From assembly GCF_050946405.1 (NCBI RefSeq), contig NZ_JBMNUS010000001.1, positions 186,001 through 250,000 of the forward strand: a stretch of DNA of 64,000 nucleotides, read 5' to 3'. Both the position numbers and the translations under genes were made by a program. Positions 8,577 through 16,939 of this stretch are shown piece after piece (the stretch's first letter is position 1; the number at the start of each line of letters is the position of its first letter). Under the pieces are notes generated by a model. The model was not told where the DNA came from and ran no database searches. It saw only the letters and a program-made list of their open reading frames with translations. The stretch is from Pseudochelatococcus sp050946405 (GTDB lineage Bacteria > Pseudomonadota > Alphaproteobacteria > Rhizobiales > Beijerinckiaceae).

Positions 8577-11500
8577 GCGTCTTCCCCTTCCGCCATCACG
8601 GACCATTCGCGCACCCGCGCGAGGTGGTCGTATGGCCCCTCCCGCCGCGCGTACTCGGCGAAGGGGCGCGAGACGAAACCCGCCTTGCCGGCAAAATAGC
8701 GCGCCAGCATGGCTTTCAAGCCGGCGAAATGTTCTTCAACGATCGCGCCGACGGTGCGTTCCTCGCCCGGCGGCTGCTTGACGGCCCGTTCAAGCAGCGG
8801 CTCGCGCCCGCCGGTGGCGTGCATGTAAAGCAGCGCAAGCGTTTCCGCCGGCGCGATGCCCTGGAAAGCGCCGCGCTTCAGCATCGCCGCCTCCAGCGTG
8901 AGCTGCGGTGAGAAGCCGGCAAATATCTGCTTCGACGACGGCACCCGCCCGGTCTTGAAATCGACGATCACCGCGCCGGCGTCCGTTTCCTCGATGCGGT
9001 CGGCGCGGGCGGTGAGGGCGAAGCTGCCGCCGTCCGGCAACGGCAGGTCGAGCCGGCCGGCGATCTCCGCGTGCACCTTGCGGATGGCGGCGCGGCGCGC
9101 CTGTTCCCAGCCCGCGTAGGCCAGCGCGAGCCGCTCGAAGCGCGGCCACCACAGCACGGCGATGTCGGGATAGACGGCGAGCGGCGCGAAGGCGGCGCGT
9201 CCCGCCGCCAGCACCTCGGCAAGCGGATCGTCGGGCAGCGCCTGCGGCCAGCGCATGGCGAAATCCCCGAGCGCGGCATGCACGAGCGTGCCCCTGTCCG
9301 CCGCGCCGGGCGGCACGGCGATGCCCTCCAGCGGATCGAGCCCGAGGATGTGGCGCGCGTAGACCGCATAGGGATCGCGCACCAGCGTCTCGATGGCGGT
9401 GACGCTGAGGCGGCGCGGCAGCAGCGCCACCGGCGGGCGCGGCGCGGGCCGGCGGATCGGCTTGACCGGGAGCGGCGCGTCGAGCGCCTGCGCCAGCGCG
9501 ATGTAGCGGTCGCCCGCATCCGTCACCGCCCGCCACGCCGGCGCGCCCGCGAGCGCCTTCATGCGCTGGAGGAAGCGGGACGCCACGGTCGGCGCGCCGC
9601 CGCGCTTCAGCGCGCGGGTGATGACGACCTCGGGCGCGCCGAGCGCATCGGTGAAATCGTGCGCGGTCTGGCCGATGCGCCGCTCCGGCGGGGACAGCCC
9701 GAGCATGCCGCGCATGGGGCGGTTGAGGAAGGCGTCGGTGCGGGCGGCGGGCGGCCAGACGCCTTCGTCGAGGCCGCCGAGCACCACGCGGTCCGCATGC
9801 AGCAGCCGCGCTTCCAGCAGGCCCCAGATTTTCACGCGCGGATGGACATCCGCCTCCCGGCGGCGGACGACGCGCATCTGCGCCAATCCGTCGAACAGCC
9901 CCGGATAATCGGCGAAGCGCCCGCGCACGCCAAGGCTTTCGGAAAACGCCAGTTCGTCGAACAGCGCCGCCAGCTCGTCGCCGCCCTCGTCCGCCGGCAG
10001 CATGTCGATGCCGTCGCGGGCGGCGATCTTCGCCAGCGCCGCCGCATGGCGGGGCGCCAGCGCCACGAGATCGAGATCGGCGGGGTTCTCGCCCTCCCCC
10101 GGCAGGAAACCGGCGAAGGCGTCCCGCAAAAGATCGAGCATGCGCTCCGCGAGCGCCCAGTCATCGACGGTGAGCGCCGCGAGCGGCCGCGCGGCGTGGT
10201 TCTCCCGCGCCGCCGCCCGGCGCAGCGGCAGGATCGTCCGCAGGCCGGCAAGCCCCGCCGGCGGCGCGGGGCCACGCAACAGGCCGATCTCGATGGCGGC
10301 GGCCGCGCGCTCCACATCGACGCGCGCCAGGCCGAACGTCGCCGCGGGATGCGCCAGCAGCGCCAGCAGCGGCTCCGGCGCAAAATTCGACACGGCCGCG
10401 TGCGCCGCAAGCCGCGCCAGCGTGCCGGCGGAGCTGCGCGACAAGGAACGGCCCGCCGAATCCTCGGCCGCAATGCCCCAACGCGCCAGCTCCGCGCTCA
10501 CCCGCTCGGCCAGCGCGCGGTCGGGCGTGATCAGCGCCACTGTGCGCCCTTCGTCCTCCAGCGCCTCGCGCAGCGCCACCGCCGCAGCCAGCGCTTCCAC
10601 GCGCTCGTCCGCCGCCTCGATCACCGCGACGCCCGCCAGCGCATCCGGCGCGAGATCGGCACGGCCGGCTTGCCAGCGGTCGGTCGTCTCGGCCGGGCGC
10701 AGCGCCTCGCTCACGAAGCGCCGCCGCGCCTCCAGCCCCGAGGGCGGCTTGCCGATCATGACGACGTCGCCGCGCGTAACACCGATGGTCGCCAGCAGCC
10801 GGTGCATGATCGCTTGAGGATGGGTGGCTTGAGGGTTGGTCGCTTGCGGATGCGCGCCATCACGCCGATCGCCGCCGAGCAGGTTCCAGGCCGCGTCATC
10901 GAGGCGATCGTCGAGCCCCGGCAACACGACGGCGCCCATCGGCAGGTGGGCAATGGCTGCGATCAGCCGCGCCGTCGCGGGCTGCGAGCCCGTGGAACCC
11001 GCCACGATCATCGGATCGGCGGGCGGCGTGCGCCGCAAGCGGTCGGCCTGGGCCAGAATCAGCCGATGGTTGCGCGCCACCGGATCGCTCGCCGCCCGCT
11101 CCGCCAGAATCTGCGGCCATTGCTCGGCGGCGATCTTCAGAAAAGCCAGGGTGATGGCGAAGTAGCGCGAATGGCGCTCCTCGACGAGTTCGGAGAGCGC
11201 GCTCCACGGCACATCCTCGGCGGTGAGCGCGTCCATGAGCCGGGCGAGATCGCCCGCCAGCGCCAGCGCGTCGGCGGGCGACGCGGGCACCAGCAGCGGC
11301 TCGCGGTCGTCCAGACGCAGCAGCGCCCTGTCTACCGCCCGCGCCCATGAAAGCACGAGCCGCGTCAGGATCAGCAGGCGCTCGGTGTCCCCCAGCGCCG
11401 GCGCGAAGGAAGCGGCAAGCGCGGGATCGGCCAGAGCCGGGCCGGCCAATGCGTCGATCTCGCCTCCGTCCGCCGCGAGCGACAGCTCCGCGTCATCGAC

Positions 11501-11752
11501 ATCGCCGAGCGGCACGAGTCGCGGCAGCAGCACGGGCGACGGGGCGAAGCGCGCGGCGAGCAGGGCGGCGAACGCCCGCGCGGCGCGGCGGGTGGGCAGG
11601 AAGATCGTCGCCCGCGCGAGCGAGAGCGGATCGGCGGGATCAGGAAATCCGGGCAGGATGCGCCCGTCGAGCAGCGCGTCGGCGAGCGTCGCCAGAAACG
11701 GCGCGCCGGCGGGGATGGCGTGGACGCGCGCCGCCCCGCCCGCCCGTGTCAT
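8573..11752 (-). CDS. addB: Double-strand break repair protein AddB (alphaproteobacterial type)
   Basis: A 1059-residue partner of AddA with the degenerate helicase core typical of the alphaproteobacterial AddB family. I see no standard Walker A motif and no cysteines that could form the iron-sulfur cluster of Bacillus AddB. A diagnostic segment is VVLGGLDEGVWPP. The C-terminal RecB-type nuclease carries ARADRIEE and then VDFKTGRVPSSKQ. The start at 11752 forms an ATGA overlap with the murU stop; an in-frame ATG at 11818 would intrude into murU. A threefold HPQAT-like repeat lies within the helicase-like part (10811-10855). Confidence 0.93.
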   Translation of the reverse strand: MTRAGGAARVHAIPAGAPFLATLADALLDGRILPGFPDPADPLSLARATIFLPTRRAARAFAALLAARFAPSPVLLPRLVPLGDVDDAELSLAADGGEIDALAGPALADPALAASFAPALGDTERLLILTRLVLSWARAVDRALLRLDDREPLLVPASPADALALAGDLARLMDALTAEDVPWSALSELVEERHSRYFAITLAFLKIAAEQWPQILAERAASDPVARNHRLILAQADRLRRTPPADPMIVAGSTGSQPATARLIAAIAHLPMGAVVLPGLDDRLDDAAWNLLGGDRRDGAHPQATNPQATHPQAIMHRLLATIGVTRGDVVMIGKPPSGLEARRRFVSEALRPAETTDRWQAGRADLAPDALAGVAVIEAADERVEALAAAVALREALEDEGRTVALITPDRALAERVSAELARWGIAAEDSAGRSLSRSSAGTLARLAAHAAVSNFAPEPLLALLAHPAATFGLARVDVERAAAAIEIGLLRGPAPPAGLAGLRTILPLRRAAARENHAARPLAALTVDDWALAERMLDLLRDAFAGFLPGEGENPADLDLVALAPRHAAALAKIAARDGIDMLPADEGGDELAALFDELAFSESLGVRGRFADYPGLFDGLAQMRVVRRREADVHPRVKIWGLLEARLLHADRVVLGGLDEGVWPPAARTDAFLNRPMRGMLGLSPPERRIGQTAHDFTDALGAPEVVITRALKRGGAPTVASRFLQRMKALAGAPAWRAVTDAGDRYIALAQALDAPLPVKPIRRPAPRPPVALLPRRLSVTAIETLVRDPYAVYARHILGLDPLEGIAVPPGAADRGTLVHAALGDFAMRWPQALPDDPLAEVLAAGRAAFAPLAVYPDIAVLWWPRFERLALAYAGWEQARRAAIRKVHAEIAGRLDLPLPDGGSFALTARADRIEETDAGAVIVDFKTGRVPSSKQIFAGFSPQLTLEAAMLKRGAFQGIAPAETLALLYMHATGGREPLLERAVKQPPGEERTVGAIVEEHFAGLKAMLARYFAGKAGFVSRPFAEYARREGPYDHLARVREWSVMAEGEDA
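10811..10855 (-). repeat. Three 15-bp in-frame tandem units inside addB
   Basis: Units at 10811-10825, 10826-10840 and 10841-10855 encode successive HPQA(T), NPQAT and HPQAT-type pentapeptides. The copies differ at several positions, so the expansion is not very recent. It probably sits in a surface loop. Confidence 0.8.
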
Positions 11753-12483
11753 CTGGCGCTGGCGGCCACGTATTCCTCCGCCTCGGTTATCGCGTGCGGC
11801 GTGCCCACATGCAGCCATTCCCCATCGAGGCGAAGGCCGAACAGCCGCCCGGCGGCGATGGCGCGGTCGAACAACAGGTTGAGGGAGAACGCCCCGTCGG
11901 GCGTGTCTGCGAAAAGCTCCGGCTTGATCAGCCCGACGCCGGCATAGATGAACGGCGCGATCTGCCGCTCGGGACGGCGGGCGAGACGGCCGGCGGGGTC
12001 CATGAGGAAATCGCCCTCGCCCTCATGGCCGATGCTGGTGGACGCCGAGGCGAGCAGCAGCAGCATATCCATCTCGTCGGGGTTCCAGCGCCGGATCAGC
12101 CGGGCGAGATTGGGCGTCGGCCCTTCCAGCCACATGGCGTCGGTGTTGACGACGAAGAAGGGATCGGCCCCCAGCAGGCCGAGCGCCTTCTTGGTGCCGC
12201 CGCCCGTCTCCAGCAGCTTGTCGCGCTCGTCGGAGATGACGATGTCGAGCCCGTTGAAATGCTTCAGATGCTGCTCGACGAGATCGGGCAGGTAATGCAC
12301 GTTGACCACCGCGCGGCGCACGCCGGCGCCGGCGAGCCTGTCCAGCGCGCGGTCGAGCAGCGAACGCCCCGCTATGCGCACCAGCGGCTTGGGCAGGGTG
12401 GCGGTGACGGGGCGCATGCGCTTGCCAAGCCCTGCGGCAAGCACCATGGCGGAAGTGGGCGTAAACGACGGGCGTTCGGACAT
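11749..12483 (-). CDS. murU: Nucleotidyltransferase, probable N-acetylmuramate-1-phosphate uridylyltransferase MurU
   Basis: The 244-residue protein is a sugar-1-phosphate nucleotidyltransferase with the signature LAAGLGKRMRP at residues 15-25 and LPKPL at 30-34. MurU joins UTP and MurNAc-1-phosphate in the cell-wall recycling route that bypasses the fosfomycin-sensitive MurA step. The specificity is inferred from the neighbouring AmgK-like kinase domain, the enzyme that makes the substrate, which is paired with MurU in Pseudomonas and many alphaproteobacteria. A mannose- or glucose-1-phosphate nucleotidyltransferase remains possible. Its stop overlaps the addB start (ATGA). A 178-base gap separates it from the upstream kinase gene. 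Confidence 0.75.
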   Translation of the reverse strand: MSERPSFTPTSAMVLAAGLGKRMRPVTATLPKPLVRIAGRSLLDRALDRLAGAGVRRAVVNVHYLPDLVEQHLKHFNGLDIVISDERDKLLETGGGTKKALGLLGADPFFVVNTDAMWLEGPTPNLARLIRRWNPDEMDMLLLLASASTSIGHEGEGDFLMDPAGRLARRPERQIAPFIYAGVGLIKPELFADTPDGAFSLNLLFDRAIAAGRLFGLRLDGEWLHVGTPHAITEAEEYVAASAR

Positions 12484-12661
12484 GATTGACGCTGCTGATA
12501 TGGCTCTTGCAAGGATTACGGCAAACCGGGACAGGTGGCATCACCTCTCCCGTGCGGGTCGCATGTGCGCCCTTTTTAGAACCTGCGCACGATAAGGCAA
12601 CCGCCAAGCGGCGGAAAACACATCCGCCATGCGCCATTCGCCGCCGTCGGCGCGCGGGAAA

Positions 12662-14227
12662 TCAGGCTTCCGTCGCCAGTTGCGGCAGGTGGGTGGCGAA
12701 CCAGTCCCGCAATTCGTGCAGGGCGGGGTGGGCGAGATTGCGGCGCAGATACTCGGCGATGCGCGGCAGATGCGCCAGATATGCGGGCTTGCCGTCGCGC
12801 CGGTCGAGTCGCACGAAAAGGCCGAACAGTTTCGTCGCCCGCTGCGCACCGAGCAGGGCATAGGCGCGGATCAGCTCCTGCGTGTCGAAGCCGGGATCGC
12901 GCGCGCGCCGCTCCTGCGCGTAAAGCGCCAGCAGCTTCAGTTCGAGCGCCGGCGATACGGTGACGCGGGCGTCCTGCAACAGCGAGGCGAGATCGTAGGC
13001 GGGATGGCTCATCACCGCGTCCTGAAAATCGATCAGCCCGACTCGCGCCACGCCCTGCCGCGTCTTCAGCCAGATCAGGTTGGGCGAGTGGAAATCGCGC
13101 AGCGCCCAGGTGCGCGGCCCGGCAAGCACTTCGTTCAGCAGCCCGGTCCAGATGCGCTCGAACGCCGCGCGGCCCGCATGCGGCACGAAGCGCCCGGCGC
13201 GGTAGGGCAGATACCACTCCAGCAGCAGCCGCGCCTCGATCATCAGCGCGTCGATGTCGTAGGGCGGCACCACATGCTCCACCCCGTCCACCACCGGCAG
13301 CACATCCGGCACCTGCGAGGTATGCAGGCGCGCGAGAAGGCGCACCGCCTCGGCATAGCGCTCGGGAATCGGACCGGCGGCGTCCGTCACGCCCTCGCTG
13401 CCGAGATCCTCCACCACCAGCAGGCCGGCGTCGAGATCCTGCCCGTAGATGACCGGCGCGCTGAAGCCGAGCGCCCGCAAGCCCCGGTCGACGGCGACGA
13501 AGGCATGCACGGAATCCGACAGCCGCGCGACGACGTGATAGGGCTTCTCGCGGCCGAAGGACGGCGCTTTCGGGCGCGGCGGCGAGAACATGAGAATCGC
13601 CGTCTCGCCAGACGGCTTCGTCAGCCGCTCGTAAAGCCGGATGGAGGCATCGCCGTAGATGGGAACGCGCGCGGCGTTGCCCCAGCCCGAACGCTCCAGC
13701 ACGGTGCGCAGCGCCTTCATCTCCGCAAGGCGCGCGGCCCGTGCGCCCGAGGCCGTCAGCACCGCGATTCGCTCGCCCTCCAGCCCCGGCACCAGCCGCA
13801 GGTTCACGTCCAGCCGATCGCCCGTCAGGTATTCTCCCGCCCGGTCGGGCCATTCCACCAGCACGATCGCGCCGTCCGCCGCCTCGTCCCAGCCCAGATG
13901 GTCCAGCTCCAGCGGATCGCCGATGCGGTAGAGATCGGCATGCACCACCGGGCCGCGCGCCGTCTCGTAGACCTGCATCAGCGTGAAAGTCGGACTCGGC
14001 ACCTCGAGCTGCGGATCGCCCGCGACGGCGCGCACGAAAGCCCGCGCGAAGGTCGTCTTTCCCGCGCCCAGATCGCCGCAGAGCGTGATGAGATCGCCCG
14101 GCCGCGCCTCGTCCGCCAGCACGCGGGCAAGGCCCGCCGTGGCCGCCTCGTCGGAAAGCCGGACCGCCCAGGTCGTCGTCGCGGCCGCCGCTCCGGTCGC
14201 GGTCATGTTCGTCTCGCCATCGCTCAT
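12662..14227 (-). CDS. Fusion of TsaE (tRNA t6A ATPase subunit) and an AmgK-like sugar kinase
   Basis: One 521-residue chain holds two enzymes. Residues about 20-165 are TsaE, with Walker A GDLGAGKT at 51-58, HADLYRI and VEWPDRAGEYL. TsaE drives the TsaBD complex that makes N6-threonylcarbamoyladenosine in tRNA. Residues about 175-521 are an aminoglycoside-phosphotransferase-fold kinase with catalytic LRDFHSPNL and metal-binding LIDFQDA, resembling AmgK, the anomeric MurNAc/GlcNAc kinase. This fusion is known in alphaproteobacteria. The ATG at 14227 overlaps the divL stop (ATGA). MurU, the next pathway enzyme, follows downstream. Confidence 0.88.
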   Translation of the reverse strand: MSDGETNMTATGAAAATTTWAVRLSDEAATAGLARVLADEARPGDLITLCGDLGAGKTTFARAFVRAVAGDPQLEVPSPTFTLMQVYETARGPVVHADLYRIGDPLELDHLGWDEAADGAIVLVEWPDRAGEYLTGDRLDVNLRLVPGLEGERIAVLTASGARAARLAEMKALRTVLERSGWGNAARVPIYGDASIRLYERLTKPSGETAILMFSPPRPKAPSFGREKPYHVVARLSDSVHAFVAVDRGLRALGFSAPVIYGQDLDAGLLVVEDLGSEGVTDAAGPIPERYAEAVRLLARLHTSQVPDVLPVVDGVEHVVPPYDIDALMIEARLLLEWYLPYRAGRFVPHAGRAAFERIWTGLLNEVLAGPRTWALRDFHSPNLIWLKTRQGVARVGLIDFQDAVMSHPAYDLASLLQDARVTVSPALELKLLALYAQERRARDPGFDTQELIRAYALLGAQRATKLFGLFVRLDRRDGKPAYLAHLPRIAEYLRRNLAHPALHELRDWFATHLPQLATEA

Positions 14228-16713
14228 GCCGCCGCTTCCCCGGCTTGCCCGGCTTCTTGCCCCGCCTTGGCGCGCGCCAACGGAAAGACGCACACGATCC
14301 GCGTGCCGCCGCCGTCGGCCGTCTCCACCTCCACGCGGCCGCCGTGAAGCTCCACGAACGACCCCACCAGCGACAGGCCGACGCTCGCCGAAAGTCCCAT
14401 GTCCGCCGTCCGCGCGCGGGAAAACAGATGCGCCGCCTGCTCCGGCGGCAGACCGGGACCATCGTCCGCGACCGCGATGCGGATGTCGCTGTGGCCGCGC
14501 GCCGCCCCGACGACGATCGTGCCGCCGGACGGCGAGGCGTTGACGGCGTTCGACAGCAGATTGTAGAGCACCTGCCGCACGCGGCGCGCATCGCCGATGA
14601 ACACGCCGATGTCGACCGGCACGTCGACCCGCAGTTTCACCGCCTTCTCGGCGAGCCGGTCCTCGATGCCGCGAATGGCGCCGGCGACGGCTTCCGCCAC
14701 GTCGACATCGCCCATGCTCATCTCCACACCGCCGTTGTCGATGCTGGCGAGATCGAGAATATCGTTGATCAGCGCCAGCAGGCTTTCGGACGAGCGGGTG
14801 ATGTGGTCGGCGTATTCGCGCTGCTTGGCGTTCAGCGGCCCCACCGTTTCCTCCGCCAGCAGTTGCGCGAAGCCGATGGTGCTGGTGAGCGGCGAGCGCA
14901 GCTCGTAGGAGACATGATGCACGAAATCGTCACGGATGCGGGACGCCCTTTCGAGCGCCTCGTTGCGCTCGGTCAGCGCCCGCTCGACATTGACGCTCGC
15001 CGTCACGTCGGTAACGGTCAGCAGCGTGGAACCGTCCGGCAGCGGGGCGGTGGCGCAATCGAGCGTCGCGCCGTCCGCGCGCACGACGCGGAACGTATGC
15101 GGCGTGCGCGTGTCGTGCAGACCGGCGATCGCCATGCGAATGCCGTCCCACACCGCCGCATTCACCGAGCGCGCGGCGCAATGGCCGGCGATGGCGTCGA
15201 CATGCGGGCGCGAGGCGATCAGCGCGTCGTCGAGATCCCAGAGTTCCGAAAAGGCCGGGTTGGACAGTTTCAGCCCGCCGTCCGAGCTGAACACCGCAAC
15301 GCCCTCGCGCAGCGAGTCGAGCGTCTCGCCCTGCATTCGCATCAGCGCGTTGTAGCGCGATTCCAGCGAGAACCGCTCCGTCGCGTCGTCGAAAACATAG
15401 GTGACGCCGCCCTGCGGATTGGGCGTGACCACGACGTGCAGCGTGCGCCCGTCCGGCAGATACCACCAGTGCTTTTGCGCCGCCGAGGCGCCGTAGGCCG
15501 CGAACAGCTCGCGCTTCCACGCGCGGAAATCGGCCTGCTCCGGCAGCTTGCGCTCGCTGCGCAGCCGCTCCAGAACATCGCCGTCATCCGGCGCCGTCTC
15601 CAGAAACGCGGCGTCGAGCGCCCACAGCCGGCGATAGGCGGCATTGTGAAACACGAGCCGCCGGTTCGCGTCGAAAACGGCCACGGCGGTGGGCAGCTTG
15701 TCCAACGTACGGGTATGCGCTTCCTTCAGACGGTCGCGCTCGGCGCGGGCTTCCTCAAGCGCCGTCACGTCGCTCGCCATGCCGGCGGTGCCGCCGCCGC
15801 CGGGGCTTTCCACGATCTCCAGCGCCAGCCGCGCCTGCCCCGCAACGGTGGAGACGCGCCCGGCATAGACGGCGCCGGCCGCGATCTTCGCCCGCACCGC
15901 GTTGCGCGCCGCCTCGTCGAGCAACTCCATCTGGCGGGCCACCACCTCCGCGCCGTCCGCCGCGCCGACCGCCGCCGCATAGGCGACATTGGCCCAGATG
16001 AGAGCGCCGTCCCGGTCGCGCAGCCAGATCGGCTGCGCCATCGCGTCGAGCATGGTGCGCAGCGCCGCGAGGTCGCCGCGCGCCGCCGCCAGCGCGTCGC
16101 GGGCGCGGGCGAGTTCCTGCCGGTCGGCGGTCATCTCGCGCAGGCGAAACACCGCCTGCCCGCCGATCGCCCTTCCGTCCGCCTCGAAATAACGCCCGTC
16201 GAGCGCGCGCACGCCGAGATGGAAGCGTTCGCCGCCGTTCTTCAGCGCATCGAGCGCCGCATCGAGCGCCTGCGCGTGCGAGGGCGCGAGCCAGGCGCCG
16301 AAGGCCAGCACCCGCCGCGCCGGCTGCCCCGGCACCGCGATGGCGGCATCGCCCTCGATGACGGGCTCGCCGTCGCGGGCCGGCCAACTGACGATGATCT
16401 GGGGATCGCTGGCGATCAGCGTGGCATGACGGTCGTGGCGGGTGCGCAGATCGTTCAGCTCCCGCAGCAGCGCCGCCGCGCTGCGCTGCCCCCGCGCACG
16501 CTCGCGCAGCAGCGCCATGGCCACGACCGCGAAAACCGCCGCGAGCCCCGCGAAAACCGTGACGATCGCGGCGGCATGCGGCGTCAACCGCAACGCGCCC
16601 GCCTCGCCCCCGGCCGCCTGCGCCGTCGCCGGGGCGGCCAGCGCGCAGGAGAACAGGGCCGCGCGCCACGCAGCCCTGAACCAACGCCGATGCGCGCGCG
16701 CCATCCCCGTCAT
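14224..16713 (-). CDS. divL: DivL-type PAS-domain histidine kinase homologue with Tyr at the phosphoacceptor position
   Basis: The 829-residue membrane protein has two N-terminal hydrophobic segments, several PAS-like sensor domains, a dimerisation helix and an HATPase domain with an N box (YNLLSNAVNAS) and G box (DDGPG). Where canonical kinases have SHELRTPL, this one reads SYELRSPL: the Tyr codon is at 14905-14907, residue 603 with this start. Tyr at that place is the hallmark of DivL, which controls the CckA-CtrA cell-cycle relay rather than acting as an ordinary kinase. Location between ahcY and tsaE also fits DivL of Rhizobiales. The start is uncertain: ATGs at 16776, 16713 and 16704 are all possible and none has a strong ribosome-binding site. 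Confidence 0.82.
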   Translation of the reverse strand: MTGMARAHRRWFRAAWRAALFSCALAAPATAQAAGGEAGALRLTPHAAAIVTVFAGLAAVFAVVAMALLRERARGQRSAAALLRELNDLRTRHDRHATLIASDPQIIVSWPARDGEPVIEGDAAIAVPGQPARRVLAFGAWLAPSHAQALDAALDALKNGGERFHLGVRALDGRYFEADGRAIGGQAVFRLREMTADRQELARARDALAAARGDLAALRTMLDAMAQPIWLRDRDGALIWANVAYAAAVGAADGAEVVARQMELLDEAARNAVRAKIAAGAVYAGRVSTVAGQARLALEIVESPGGGGTAGMASDVTALEEARAERDRLKEAHTRTLDKLPTAVAVFDANRRLVFHNAAYRRLWALDAAFLETAPDDGDVLERLRSERKLPEQADFRAWKRELFAAYGASAAQKHWWYLPDGRTLHVVVTPNPQGGVTYVFDDATERFSLESRYNALMRMQGETLDSLREGVAVFSSDGGLKLSNPAFSELWDLDDALIASRPHVDAIAGHCAARSVNAAVWDGIRMAIAGLHDTRTPHTFRVVRADGATLDCATAPLPDGSTLLTVTDVTASVNVERALTERNEALERASRIRDDFVHHVSYELRSPLTSTIGFAQLLAEETVGPLNAKQREYADHITRSSESLLALINDILDLASIDNGGVEMSMGDVDVAEAVAGAIRGIEDRLAEKAVKLRVDVPVDIGVFIGDARRVRQVLYNLLSNAVNASPSGGTIVVGAARGHSDIRIAVADDGPGLPPEQAAHLFSRARTADMGLSASVGLSLVGSFVELHGGRVEVETADGGGTRIVCVFPLARAKAGQEAGQAGEAAA

Positions 16714-16893
16714 CACCCCCGCCCGCAGAGCCTTGCGACAACACCGCGCCCGGCACCCCGCCGAACCGCGAATCACTCGTACATTAACGTTTCGCGCAGC
16801 TCATCAGAAAGTGGTTAACGGTGAGGAAACGCCGCGTGCCCCCAGCTATCTGGGGCTTGCCGCCGAAAAAAATCGTGAGCCGATTCAATATGT

Positions 16894-16925
16894 CGCGGCC
16901 GGACCTTCATAATCTTCCGGCCGCG
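16894..16925 (-). terminator. Stem-loop after ahcY, possible terminator
   Basis: CGCGGCCGGA pairs perfectly with TCCGGCCGCG around a 12-base loop, 15 bases after the ahcY stop on the minus strand. A T-run lies some 20 bases further on, so efficiency as an intrinsic terminator is doubtful. It separates ahcY from divL. Confidence 0.55.
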
Positions 16926-16939
16926 AACGGATGAGGGGC

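Noticed and set aside
4290..8699. A very long open frame (1469 codons) on the + strand opposite addA
   Set aside because: It is full of Arg/Ala/Gly/Pro low-complexity sequence and lies antisense to a well-supported AddA. Long antisense frames are expected in high-GC DNA.
14245..16818. An 857-codon frame opposite the divL gene
   Set aside because: Arg/His/Gln/Ala-rich shadow without domains; divL motifs on the other strand are clear.
16770..16819. Possible CtrA and CcrM sites upstream of divL (TTAAC elements at about 16784 and 16815, GAATC at 16770)
   Set aside because: The TTAA elements lack the 7-base spacing of a full CtrA site, and the number of GANTC sites is not above chance.
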